Assembly (NCBI RefSeq): GCF_025460805.1
Contig: NZ_JAMXFJ010000013.1
Coordinates: 62,001 to 126,000 of the forward strand
DNA length: 64,000 bases
Reading direction: 5' to 3'
Source: Microvirga sesbaniae
Lineage (GTDB): Bacteria; Pseudomonadota; Alphaproteobacteria; Rhizobiales; Beijerinckiaceae
The notes below the pieces were generated by a model. That model made no database searches, had not been told where the DNA came from, and saw only the letters and a list, made by a program, of their open reading frames with translations. Below are positions 32,829 to 41,109 of the stretch, piece by piece. Positions within the stretch are counted from its first letter, which is position 1, and every line of letters begins with the position of its first letter. A program made the position numbers and the translations under genes.

Positions 32829-35800
32829 TCACTTCTTGCTGTCCTCGAGCTGGGCCTTGAGGGCCATCAGCTTGGCGAAGGGCGAGTTCGGGTCCGGCTG
32901 CTTCTCGCGCCGCTCGTGACCGCCGTCGCGGCGGTTCTCGGGTCGCTTGTCGGGACGGGGCCCCCGGCGCTCCTCCCCGCGGCCCGGGCCGCGCGGCGGA
33001 CGGTTCTGCGGCCGGCCGCCCTCCCCCTGCGCCTCGCGGCGGTCGGGACGGGGACGGCGCTCGCCGGCCTGGTCGCCCGGGGCGTCGCCATGGCGCGGAC
33101 GCCGGTCGCCGCGATCCTGACGGTCGCCGCGTTCGTGCCGTCCACCGCGGGCCTCTCGGCCGTGACGGGCGTGGCCGCCCTCGTGGTGGCGCCGGCCCTG
33201 ACGCCAGACCTCGATCGTCTCGGGTTCGGCGGGGGTTTCAGCCGGGAGGTCCGAGGGGACCTCCGAGGGGACTTCCGAGGGGACAGCCGACGGGAGGTCC
33301 GAAGGGGCTTCGGCAGGGCTCTCGGCGGACACGGCCTCGGCGGGCGCCAGAGCCTGGCCCTCGGGCGAGGCCACGGCCTCGGCGGCGCTCGTCGCCAAGT
33401 CCTGCGCCGAGGCGTCCTGCGCCGAGACGCTCGCGTCGGGCTCCGCCACGGCGACGGCGCCGATCTCCTCCGTGCCGACGGCTGCTTCGGGCGCCTCTTC
33501 GGCCGGAGCGGCCGTCTCGCTCGCGGCGGCCGCCGGCGGCTCGACGGCCTTCGGGGCCTCGACCAGCGGCACCGTGATGGCCGGGCCGGGACGGCGCTCC
33601 ATCACGTAGCCGAGGGACTTGAGGATCGTGGCGAAATCCTCGCCCGCGCAGCCCACGAGGGACGTCATGGACACGGTCGGAACGAAGCTTTCCCCATCGG
33701 CGGCGCCGGCCGGCGGCTCGCCCGGGGTGATTCCGGGCCGGTAGGCGATGGCCGGACGGATCAGGTCGGCCAGACGCTCCAGGATGTCGACGCGGACGGC
33801 GCGGCCGCCCAGGACGCGGAAGCCGGCGGCCCGGTAGAGGCCGTGGGCGATCTCGGGATCGACCGGGATCGAGGTGCGGCCGGACTGAGCGAGATGGGCG
33901 ATCTCGTCGATGCCCTTCTGCTCGAGGCCTCCGTTCTGCAGGGCCCAGAGCTGGGTCGCCAGGACCCGGGGCGCAGGCTTCAGAAGGGCCGGCAGGTAGA
34001 GATGATAGGCGCCGAACCGGACGCCCGCCTTGCGCAGGGCCCCGCGGGCGTCCTGGTCGAGGCTGCGCACGTCGTTGAGAACCTTCGCGCGCTCGAGCAC
34101 GCCCAGAGCCTCGCCGATCTGGAACCCGATGCCGCGGGCCAGGCCCGTGAGCTCGGTGCTGTCCTCGAGCTGCAGCAGGGGTCCGAGCAGGCGCACCACA
34201 TAGGCCTTCAGCCAGGCGCGCAGGCGAATGTCGACCTTGTCCCGGGCCGGCCCCGTGAGGTGCTCGTCCGAGAGGATGCGCACCCTGGGCTCGAACAGCT
34301 TGTCGCCGGCCTCCAGCTTGGCCACCGGGTCGCCCATCCACCGGATGGTGCCGTCGTTCGACAGCACGAGCATGGCGTCCGGCGTCTCGGCGAACCGGTC
34401 CGCCCGCGCCTCGATCTCGCCGGCCAGCGCCTTGCTGGCGGCGTTGCGCAGGGTCTTGGCCTCCGTCGTGTCAGCCTGGGGATCGGGCACGAAATGGAAG
34501 CCGTGCAGGTGACCGATGTGCTGACCCTCGACATTGACGTCGCCGGTGGTCGTGATTTCCGCTTCGAGCATCGTTTTCTCTCTCAAGCGCCGCATGAGAA
34601 CGCTCGTCCGCCGGTCGATGAATCGTTGGGCGAGGCGTTCATGGAGCGCATCCGATAGCTTGTCCTCTACCTGACGCGCAACATCCTGCCAATGCTCTGG
34701 ATCCTTCAACCAGTCGGGACGGTTAGCGACGAAGGACCAGGTCCTGACCTGGGCGATGCGGTTGGAGAGGGTGTCGATATCCCCATCGGTCCGGTCCATG
34801 GCGGACAGATGGCGGGCAAACCAGTCGGCCGGGATGGCTCCATCCTTCATGAGGAAACGATAGAGCTGGCCGACGAGATCCGCATGGGTCTGCGGAGAAA
34901 CCTTCCGGTAATCCGGCACCTGGCAGATCTGCCAGAGACGCTCCACGGCATATTGGGAGCGCGTCATGCCCTTGATGTCGTCCTCCCGCGACAGGACCTC
35001 GAGGGCTGTCGCGTCCTCGCCCGTGGGCGCCCGCACGAGGCCGTGCTCCCGCGGCTGCACCCCGAGCGAATCGCGCAGGCGGGCCAGGGACGAGAAATCC
35101 AGGTCCGGGTTGCGCCATTGCAGGATGCGCACCGGATCGAAGGTATGGTTTTCGAGCGCCTCGACGGTTTCCGCGTCGAAGGGGGGGCAGCGGCCCGTGG
35201 ACCCGAAGGTGCCGTCGCGCATGTAGCGGCCGGCGCGGCCGGCGATCTGGGCGAGTTCCGGATTGTTGAGCTTGCGGAACTGGAACCCGTCGAACTTCTT
35301 GTCGGACGCGAACGCCACATGATCCACGTCGAGGTTGAGGCCCATGCCGATGGCGTCGGTGGCGATCAGGTAGTCCACGTCCCCGTTCTGGTAGAGCTCG
35401 ACCTGGGCGTTGCGCGTCCGGGGCGACAGCGCCCCCAGCACCACGGCGGCGCCGCCGCTCTGGCGGCGGATCAGCTCGGCGATGCCGTAGACCTCCTCGG
35501 CCGAGAACGCCACGATGGCCGAGCGGCGGGGCAGGCGCGAGACCTTCTTCTCGCCCGCGAAGGACAGCTTCGACAGGCGCGGCCGCGTGACCACGTGGAC
35601 GCCCGGGATCAGGGCTTCGATGAGCGGCCGCATGGTGGCCGAGCCGATGAGAAGCGTCTCCTCGCGGCCACGCTGGTTGAGAAGCCGGTCGGTGAAGACG
35701 TGCCCCCGGTCGAGATCGCTGGCGAGCTGGATCTCGTCCACGGCCACGAAAGCCGGATCCAGGTCCCGCGGCATGGCCTCGACGGTCGAGATCCAGTAGC

Positions 35801-36041
35801 GCGGCCGGTCCGGCTTGATCTTCTCCTCGCCGGTGATCAGCGCCACGTTGTGGTGGCCCGCCTTCTCCACCACGCGATTGTAGACCTCGCGCGCGAGCAG
35901 ACGCAGGGGCAGGCCGATCATGCCGCTGTCGTGACCGAGCATGCGCTCGATGGCCAGGTGGGTCTTGCCGGTATTGGTGGGGCCGAGCACGGCGGTCACG
36001 CCGCGCGAGCGCGCCTGCGGGGGAAGGGAACGACGGGCCAT
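32829..36041 (-). CDS. Suv3-like superfamily 2 helicase with long low-complexity C-terminus
   Basis: A 1070-residue protein. Helicase motifs are GPTNTGKT at 20-27 (Walker A), DEIQ at 102-105, SAT near 134 and QIAGRAGR at 265-272, with a Suv3-type C-terminal region to about residue 800. Mitochondrial Suv3 unwinds RNA for degradation; bacterial roles are less clear. After about residue 820 there is an Ala/Glu/Pro-rich acidic stretch containing PSEVPSEVPSDLP, then a very basic Arg/Gly/His tail and a conserved end PNSPFAKLMALKAQLED. The start at ATG 36041 (MARRSLPPQA) sits just before motif I; the frame is open to 36146. Confidence 0.88.
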   Translation of the reverse strand: MARRSLPPQARSRGVTAVLGPTNTGKTHLAIERMLGHDSGMIGLPLRLLAREVYNRVVEKAGHHNVALITGEEKIKPDRPRYWISTVEAMPRDLDPAFVAVDEIQLASDLDRGHVFTDRLLNQRGREETLLIGSATMRPLIEALIPGVHVVTRPRLSKLSFAGEKKVSRLPRRSAIVAFSAEEVYGIAELIRRQSGGAAVVLGALSPRTRNAQVELYQNGDVDYLIATDAIGMGLNLDVDHVAFASDKKFDGFQFRKLNNPELAQIAGRAGRYMRDGTFGSTGRCPPFDAETVEALENHTFDPVRILQWRNPDLDFSSLARLRDSLGVQPREHGLVRAPTGEDATALEVLSREDDIKGMTRSQYAVERLWQICQVPDYRKVSPQTHADLVGQLYRFLMKDGAIPADWFARHLSAMDRTDGDIDTLSNRIAQVRTWSFVANRPDWLKDPEHWQDVARQVEDKLSDALHERLAQRFIDRRTSVLMRRLREKTMLEAEITTTGDVNVEGQHIGHLHGFHFVPDPQADTTEAKTLRNAASKALAGEIEARADRFAETPDAMLVLSNDGTIRWMGDPVAKLEAGDKLFEPRVRILSDEHLTGPARDKVDIRLRAWLKAYVVRLLGPLLQLEDSTELTGLARGIGFQIGEALGVLERAKVLNDVRSLDQDARGALRKAGVRFGAYHLYLPALLKPAPRVLATQLWALQNGGLEQKGIDEIAHLAQSGRTSIPVDPEIAHGLYRAAGFRVLGGRAVRVDILERLADLIRPAIAYRPGITPGEPPAGAADGESFVPTVSMTSLVGCAGEDFATILKSLGYVMERRPGPAITVPLVEAPKAVEPPAAAASETAAPAEEAPEAAVGTEEIGAVAVAEPDASVSAQDASAQDLATSAAEAVASPEGQALAPAEAVSAESPAEAPSDLPSAVPSEVPSEVPSDLPAETPAEPETIEVWRQGRRHHEGGHARHGREARGGRHERGDRQDRGDRRPRHGDAPGDQAGERRPRPDRREAQGEGGRPQNRPPRGPGRGEERRGPRPDKRPENRRDGGHERREKQPDPNSPFAKLMALKAQLEDSKK
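33245..33310. repeat. In-frame 12-bp repeats within the helicase gene
   Basis: Units of the form GACCTCCGAGGG, with base changes, recur about five times. They encode the four-residue repeat P-S-E/D-V/L in the acidic linker. The period is a multiple of three, so the frame is kept and copy number could vary without breaking the gene. Confidence 0.7.
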
Positions 36042-36229
36042 GCCTTGGTGACGGGTAATCGGAAAGGTCCCGGAGTGAGAGCCGAGAGGCTTTAGGACCG
36101 GAGACCGGCGCCGGGAGCCTTCTCTACAAAGCAGCCTCAGTCCCAAGCGGCGGGCTGCGGTTAACCCCTTATATGGTGCGAATGGCTGCTTTCGCTACCC
36201 GGATCGGCGCGAATGTCCATGGGACTTTC

Positions 36230-36281
36230 AGGACTTGGGGGAATTTGGGGAGGACTCGGGGAAGACTCGGGGAAGATTTGG
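36230..36281 (+). repeat. Imperfect 10-11-bp tandem repeat between helicase and DUF3108 genes
   Basis: AGGACTTGGGG, GAATTTGGGG, AGGACTCGGGG, AAGACTCGGGG and AAGATTTGG follow one another, about 4.8 units. It lies just beyond the DUF3108 stop codon. The G-runs on one strand give a marked purine skew. It might form a G-quadruplex-like or other structured 3' region; that is speculative. Confidence 0.75.
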
Positions 36282-36293
36282 ATCCGTCCCGGC

Positions 36294-37169
36294 TTACGGC
36301 ACGGCCTCGGCCTTGACGGTCTCGTCCCCCGTCTCGGCCTTCCGGGCGGGCGCGGACGTTTTGCCGCCCTCCAGCGACCACAGGGAGGCCTGCAGCTCGC
36401 CCATGCCGATCATGGTGCGGACCGAGATCTTGAGCGGAAAGAGCAGGCGCGGCCCCTCGACGGGCGCCAGCCACACGGACATGTCCTTGTTGTCCTGCAT
36501 GAACTTCGTGGCCGGCCGCTCGCTCCGGTGGCCGGAAATCGGCACGTAGCGGGCATTGCAGACGAGGACGGGGCCGGAATAGCCCGCCATCTCGACTGTC
36601 TTCGTTTCCGCGTACGACAGGACCACGTTCATCCGGGACGCCCCGTCGAAGACCGGCAGGGTCCGGTCGCAATTGGCCGGGTCGGTGAGACCCTTGGAGG
36701 CTATGGCCGGCATCAGCAGCGCGCTCATGGGGTCGACCACGTCCCGCTTGTCGGCCGCCTTGACCGGGACCCGATCGGGCTTGGGCTCGAGGGGCGGCTC
36801 GATCTCGATCTTGGCCACCCGGCCGCTCTTCAGGCCCATGCGTACGGTACGCTGATTGTCGGAGGTCTTGGAAATCACCGCGAAACTGGTCGAGCGGGGC
36901 GGCGCGTCTCCGGCCAGGGTGCCGGACGCGTTGGCCTCGCCCTTGCCGCCGGTCAGGATCATGGCGAGCCCCGTCAGCTTCGCCCGCCCTTCCATCTCGT
37001 ATCTCGCCCCGTTGAAGGACGAGGACAGGTCGGCCTTGCCCAAGGGAAGGCCGGCCAGGGTGATGTCATAGCTCACCTTCAGGGTCTGACCCTGCGGGCT
37101 CTGGGCTTGCGCGAGCGAGGCCGATCCGGCCAAGGTCAGGGTCACGAGAGCTGAGGCGATGAGGCGCAT
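36294..37169 (-). CDS. DUF3108 periplasmic protein
   Basis: A 291-residue protein with a signal peptide (LIASALVTLTLAGSASLAQAQ). The mature part is beta-rich, with LKVSYDITLAGLPLGKADLS at the start and VEGPRLLFPLKISVRTMIGM near the end, matching DUF3108. Function is unknown; the fold resembles lipid-binding beta-barrels of the periplasm. ATG 37169 starts the signal peptide; twelve further in-frame codons upstream are not conserved. The divergent rpmB gene is 235 bp away. Confidence 0.82.
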   Translation of the reverse strand: MRLIASALVTLTLAGSASLAQAQSPQGQTLKVSYDITLAGLPLGKADLSSSFNGARYEMEGRAKLTGLAMILTGGKGEANASGTLAGDAPPRSTSFAVISKTSDNQRTVRMGLKSGRVAKIEIEPPLEPKPDRVPVKAADKRDVVDPMSALLMPAIASKGLTDPANCDRTLPVFDGASRMNVVLSYAETKTVEMAGYSGPVLVCNARYVPISGHRSERPATKFMQDNKDMSVWLAPVEGPRLLFPLKISVRTMIGMGELQASLWSLEGGKTSAPARKAETGDETVKAEAVP

Positions 37170-37268
37170 AAGGCGTTTCCGACAGTCTATTCCGTTGCAT
37201 CGCACGAGATTCGGAACAGATAATGACCCTGGTGCTTCAAAAAAACGAGATGCGGCGTCGCACTATTC

Positions 37269-37297
37269 TTGACGCCCGCCCCTTTTTTGGCCTATAG
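37269..37297 (+). promoter_or_regulatory. Sigma-70-type promoter of rpmB
   Basis: TTGACG at 37269-37274, a 17-base spacer and CTATAG at 37292-37297. This is close to the ideal alphaproteobacterial housekeeping promoter and suits a ribosomal-protein gene. It leaves a leader of about 100 bases before rpmB. Confidence 0.75.
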
Positions 37298-37404
37298 GCT
37301 CGCACCTTCCAAGGACTTCTGGTGTCCGGCCGCGCGGGATCTGCGATCAGGCAAACCCGCGAATTCGAGGTCGCGACCCGTCATAGACGAATAGGATTGA
37401 ACCC

Positions 37405-37695
37405 ATGTCGCGCCGTTGCGAACTGACCGGCAAGGCCGTGCTGAGTGGCCACCTGGTGAGCCACTCGAACCGCAAGACGAAGCGGAAGTTCCTGCCGAAC
37501 CTCTGCAACGTCACGCTCCAGTCTGACACCCTGCAGCGCTCCGTGCGCCTGCGCGTCTCCGCCAATGCGCTCCGCTCGGTCGAGCACCGCGGCGGCCTCG
37601 ACGCCTTCCTGGCCAAGGCCAAGGCCGAGGAGCTCTCCACCACTGCCCTTGCGGTGAAGCGCGAGATCGAGAAGAAGCTCGCCGCCGCGAGCTGA
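37405..37695 (+). CDS. rpmB: 50S ribosomal protein L28
   Basis: A 96-residue basic protein starting [22 protein letters not shown] and containing [15 protein letters not shown], the L28 signature. The length and C-terminal lysine-rich helix are typical for alphaproteobacteria. L28 is part of the large ribosomal subunit near the exit tunnel. It is monocistronic: a strong promoter lies upstream and a perfect terminator hairpin starts 31 bp after the stop. Confidence 0.97.
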   Translation: MSRRCELTGKAVLSGHLVSHSNRKTKRKFLPNLCNVTLQSDTLQRSVRLRVSANALRSVEHRGGLDAFLAKAKAEELSTTALAVKREIEKKLAAAS

Positions 37696-37726
37696 TTTCC
37701 CGATCCGCCGATCACATCTGCGCTGC

Positions 37727-37751
37727 GGGCGGCCTCGAGGCCGCCCGTTTT
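37727..37751 (+). terminator. Rho-independent terminator of rpmB
   Basis: GGGCGGCCTC followed by its exact reverse complement, then GTTTT. The 10-bp arms have no spacer in the DNA, so the RNA loop would take the central bases. Confidence 0.85.
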
Positions 37752-37795
37752 GCGTTGCTTCAATGGCTTAGCTGCCGTCCCGGGAAGAACCTGCC

Positions 37796-38428
37796 ATGAC
37801 CAAGCTCGACCGCCGCGACTTCCTCATCGCCCTGACGGCGATGACCCTGGTCGTCCTCTCGTCGAACATCCTGGTCCAGTATCCCTTCCAGCATCTGGGC
37901 CTGGGCGATTACCTGACCTGGGGCGCCTTCAGCTATCCGTTCTCGTTCCTGGTCACCGACCTGTCGAACCGGCGCTTCGGCCCCAGGGGCGCCCGCCGGG
38001 TGGTCTATGCCGGCTTCGTCCTGGCCGTCCTGCTCTCTGTCGTGCTCGCCTCGCCGCGCATCGCCATCGCGTCGGGCGCGGCCTTCCTGGTGGCCCAGCT
38101 TCTCGACATCCAGATCTTCTTCCGCCTGCGCGGCCATGCATGGTGGATGCCGCCCTTCGTGTCCTCGGTGATCTCCTCGGGTCTCGACACGGCGATCTTC
38201 TTCTCATTCGCCTTCTATTGCGGCGTGGTGCCCGGCCTCGGCCTCACCATCAGCGAGGCGCTCGGCCAGGTCGGCATCGCGGATCAGTGCATCGCCCTGC
38301 CCTGGGCCAATCTGGCGGTGGCCGACTACCTGGTGAAGCTCTCGCTCGCGGCGATCGCGATCGCCCCCTATGGAGCGGTTCTGCGGCTCATGCGCTCCGA
38401 GGCGAAGCACCACCATCAGGCGGCCTGA
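37796..38428 (+). CDS. Queuosine precursor transporter (YhhQ/VUT family)
   Basis: A 210-residue inner-membrane protein with six hydrophobic helices. LSSNILVQYPFQHLGLGDYLTWGAFSYPFSFLVTDLSNRRFGPRGAR contains the family hallmark YPFSFLVTDLSNRRFG. The later segment VSSVISSGLDTAIFFSFAFY is the second conserved block. It imports a 7-deazaguanine precursor for queuosine tRNA modification. It lies between rpmB and the convergent Anbu gene and has no obvious partner. Confidence 0.9.
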   Translation: MTKLDRRDFLIALTAMTLVVLSSNILVQYPFQHLGLGDYLTWGAFSYPFSFLVTDLSNRRFGPRGARRVVYAGFVLAVLLSVVLASPRIAIASGAAFLVAQLLDIQIFFRLRGHAWWMPPFVSSVISSGLDTAIFFSFAFYCGVVPGLGLTISEALGQVGIADQCIALPWANLAVADYLVKLSLAAIAIAPYGAVLRLMRSEAKHHHQAA

Positions 38429-38524
38429 AGGACGCCGGACCTGCCATCCGGGTCCTCGTAGGCTCGCGCTCCGTTCGGCTCGGCTCGATCGGAGCGATCG
38501 ACGGCCCCGCTCCCCGTGTCACCG

Positions 38525-39274
38525 TCAGAGAACCTCTTCCGCATAGGGCGGATGCGGGATGGCCTGGTGGGCCGCGCGCAAGGCGGCCGACCAGCGCTCG
38601 CGCAGGTCCCGGAAATAGGGCTCGTCCTCCTGGATCCGGTAGGTGATCTGGGTCTTCAGGGCGTCGCGCTTGGCCACCACGATGTCGATCGGCAGCCCAA
38701 CGCCGAGATTCGACTTCAGGGTCGAGTCCATGGAGATGAGTCCGAGCTTGAGCGCCTCCACCAGGCTGGTGCCGTGGGAGATCGCGCGGTCGAGGATCGG
38801 CTTGCCGTATTTGGGCTCGCCGATCTGCAGGAAGGGCGTGTCGATCGTCGCCTCGATGGCGTTGCCGGCGGAATAGACCTGATAGAGCCGCATGGGCGCG
38901 GAGCCGATCTGCCCGCCGAGCAGCATGGTGACGTCGAAGGTCATCTGCCGCTTCTCGATCTCGACCCCGTCGACCTCGTAGACCTGGCGGATGGCACGGC
39001 CGACGAGCTGGGCGGCCTTGAACATGCTGGGCACCGTCAGGAGCGTCTCGACCGCGCCGGTCTCGGGATTCTCGAGCCCCTCGGTCAGCAGGGACAGGAC
39101 CGACTGGCTCGCCGAGAGGTTGCCGGCCGTCGCCAGGGTGACGATGCGCTCGCCGGGCGTCTCGAACAGGTGCAGCTTGCGGAAGGTCGCGATGTTGTCG
39201 ACGCCCGCATTGGTGCGCGTATCGGCGATCATGACGAGACCATCCCGCACCAGGATGCCGACACAATACGTCAT
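38525..39274 (-). CDS. Anbu-type proteasome-like peptidase
   Basis: A 249-residue NTN-hydrolase of the Anbu (bacterial proteasome homologue) family. After Met1, Thr2 (MTYCVGILV) would be the N-terminal nucleophile. Asp18 (ADTRTNAG) and Lys33 (TFRKLHLF) match the Thr/Asp/Lys catalytic set of proteasome beta subunits. GGAGGA six bases upstream fixes ATG 39274, which also exposes Thr2 correctly; the longer frame to 39331 would bury it. It is the last gene of an operon with ATP-grasp, alpha-E and transglutaminase proteins. The natural substrate of Anbu is not known. Confidence 0.9.
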   Translation of the reverse strand: MTYCVGILVRDGLVMIADTRTNAGVDNIATFRKLHLFETPGERIVTLATAGNLSASQSVLSLLTEGLENPETGAVETLLTVPSMFKAAQLVGRAIRQVYEVDGVEIEKRQMTFDVTMLLGGQIGSAPMRLYQVYSAGNAIEATIDTPFLQIGEPKYGKPILDRAISHGTSLVEALKLGLISMDSTLKSNLGVGLPIDIVVAKRDALKTQITYRIQEDEPYFRDLRERWSAALRAAHQAIPHPPYAEEVL

Positions 39275-39327
39275 GGGGGTTCCTCCAGGGGCCTTCTGGT
39301 CGAGTTGCTCAGCTGTCGAGGCCATTC

Positions 39328-40146
39328 TCACGCCTGTGCTTGACGGGCGCTTTCGATCCTCAGACGAACGTCGAGCGCTTCACGGGTGATTCCGTAATAG
39401 CTTCCTCGAACCGGGGCCGCATCAAGATAATCGAGCCCGATGGCCAATCTGACGTAGTGTTCCGTTGCGGAAACGGCATTGGCCGGGTCGAAACTCACCC
39501 AGCCGAGATCCGGGACATAGGCCTCGGCCCAGGCATGCCCCGCCTCCTGCTCGGCCTCCCCGGGCTTGTGCAGATAGCCCGATACGTAGCGGGCCGGAAT
39601 GTTCAGGAAGCGGGCGGCGCCCAGGAAGACATGGGTGAAGTCCTGGCAGACCCCGTGGCCGGCCGCAAAGGCATCCGCGCCCGCGGTCGCGGCGCTCGTC
39701 GCCTGCGTGTCGAAGCGCAGGCGCTCGGGGATGGCGTTCATGAGCGCGTGGGCTTGGTCGAGGGGATTGGTGAAGCGGCCCGCCGTGAGTTCGGCGAAGT
39801 CGCGCAAGGCCGCGTCCGGCCGGGTCAGCGGCGTCTCCCGCAGGTAGAAGAGCTCCGGGAAGCGCTCGACCCCTCCCCGGACGAGGCCGGCCGTGTCCGT
39901 GGTCTCGACCTCGCCGGCCACATGCAGGGTGATCTGGCTCACGGGGCCCGAGACCGACAGGCTGTGGACGATGTTGCCGTACCAGTCCTCCCGGCGCATC
40001 AGCCGTCCGTCGCCGTCCAGGTCGATGGTCCAGGACAGGACCGTCTGGTTGTCCGATCCACGCGGGGTCAGTCGCAGGAGCTGGATCGCCGACTTGGCGG
40101 GCTCGCTGTAGTGATAGACCGTCTCGTGGGTGATGCGGATGCGCAT
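39328..40146 (-). CDS. Transglutaminase-like cysteine peptidase (Anbu operon)
   Basis: A 272-residue protein with an N-terminal beta domain (MRIRITHETVYHYSEPAKSAI, typical of this family) and a papain-like transglutaminase core. The triad is complete: Cys167 (GHGVCQDFTHV), His204 (AGHAWAEAYVP) and Asp220 (SFDPANA). The family is expected to cleave or transfer gamma-glutamyl/amide bonds. It is 3 bp downstream of the alpha-E gene and 53 bp upstream of Anbu. The fixed neighbourhood suggests it acts on a peptide or peptide-tag made by the ATP-grasp partner. Confidence 0.9.
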   Translation of the reverse strand: MRIRITHETVYHYSEPAKSAIQLLRLTPRGSDNQTVLSWTIDLDGDGRLMRREDWYGNIVHSLSVSGPVSQITLHVAGEVETTDTAGLVRGGVERFPELFYLRETPLTRPDAALRDFAELTAGRFTNPLDQAHALMNAIPERLRFDTQATSAATAGADAFAAGHGVCQDFTHVFLGAARFLNIPARYVSGYLHKPGEAEQEAGHAWAEAYVPDLGWVSFDPANAVSATEHYVRLAIGLDYLDAAPVRGSYYGITREALDVRLRIESARQAQA

Positions 40147-40149
40147 GGG

Positions 40150-41094
40150 TCAGCACAGATACTGGTTCGTGATGGCGTGGCCGAGGCGGTTGTTCTCGGC
40201 GAGAAACTCCTGCAGGAACTCGTGCAGCCCGTGCTGGAAGATATCCTCGATATTCTGGTTCGCCAGCCGGGCATGGGTGGCCCTCGCCTGGCGCTGCGCC
40301 AACCCGGACGTGCCGTAGCGATGGGAGATGTCGTCCAGATGGCGTGAGAGGGCGGCATAGCAGGCGGCGAGCGACCGCGGCATCTCCTCGCGCAGGATCA
40401 GGAGATCGGCCACGAGCCAGGGCCTCAGGTTCTGGTGATAGACCCATTGATAGCTCACCAGCGCCGAGACCGAGCGCAGGATGGCGGCCCATTGATAATA
40501 GTCGATGCCGCCGCCCACGGCCGCATCCTGCGGCAGGAGCACGTGATACTTCACGTCGAGCACCCGCGCGGTGTTGTCGGCCCGCTCGATGTAGAGGCCG
40601 AGGCGCGAGAACCAGTAGGCGTCGTTGCGCAGCATGGTGCGCATGGCCGAGCCGTCGTAGCGGAGCGAGGCCTCCTTCACCAGGTTCAGGAAGCGGGGGA
40701 GGTCCTCCACCTTGATCGACCGCGCCTTGTAGCGGCGCAGATCGAGCCAGGCGGAATTGATCGCCTCCCACATCTCGGAGGTGAGCGCCGAGCGCACGGA
40801 ACGGGCATTCTGCCGGGCCGTGTCGAAGCAGCACTGGATGCTCGACGGATTGGCCTCGGAGAAGGCCAGGAACTCGATCACGTTCTCCGGCGTCGCCTCC
40901 CCGTGGACGGCGCGGAACTGGTCGATGCCGCCGGCGGTGATCAGGGCGGATTCCCACTCGTTGGTCTCGACCCCGTTATAGGAGATCGGCATCGACGCCA
41001 TGCGATAGGCGACATCGAGGATACGGGCCGTGTTCTCGGCCCGCTCCACGTAGCGGGAGAGCCAATAGAGGCTGTCGGCATCACGACTCAGCAC
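40150..41094 (-). CDS. Alpha-E domain protein (Anbu operon)
   Basis: A 314-residue all-helical protein. The start MLSRDADSLYWLSRYVERAENTARILD and the repeat of this motif near residue 155 (DAYWFSRLGLYIERADNTARVLD) show the two-part alpha-E domain with conserved Glu-Arg-Ala-Glu/Asp-Asn-Thr. Function is unknown, but it is almost always linked to permuted ATP-grasp and transglutaminase genes. It lies 15 bp after the ATP-grasp gene and 3 bp before the transglutaminase gene. Confidence 0.9.
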   Translation of the reverse strand: MLSRDADSLYWLSRYVERAENTARILDVAYRMASMPISYNGVETNEWESALITAGGIDQFRAVHGEATPENVIEFLAFSEANPSSIQCCFDTARQNARSVRSALTSEMWEAINSAWLDLRRYKARSIKVEDLPRFLNLVKEASLRYDGSAMRTMLRNDAYWFSRLGLYIERADNTARVLDVKYHVLLPQDAAVGGGIDYYQWAAILRSVSALVSYQWVYHQNLRPWLVADLLILREEMPRSLAACYAALSRHLDDISHRYGTSGLAQRQARATHARLANQNIEDIFQHGLHEFLQEFLAENNRLGHAITNQYLC

Positions 41095-41109
41095 GAGAAA
41101 CGCTCCGGC

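Noticed and set aside
37206..37404. EcfG promoter before rpmB (GGAAC near 37213)
   Set aside because: No CGTT follows at 16-17 bases; a clear sigma-70 promoter is present instead.
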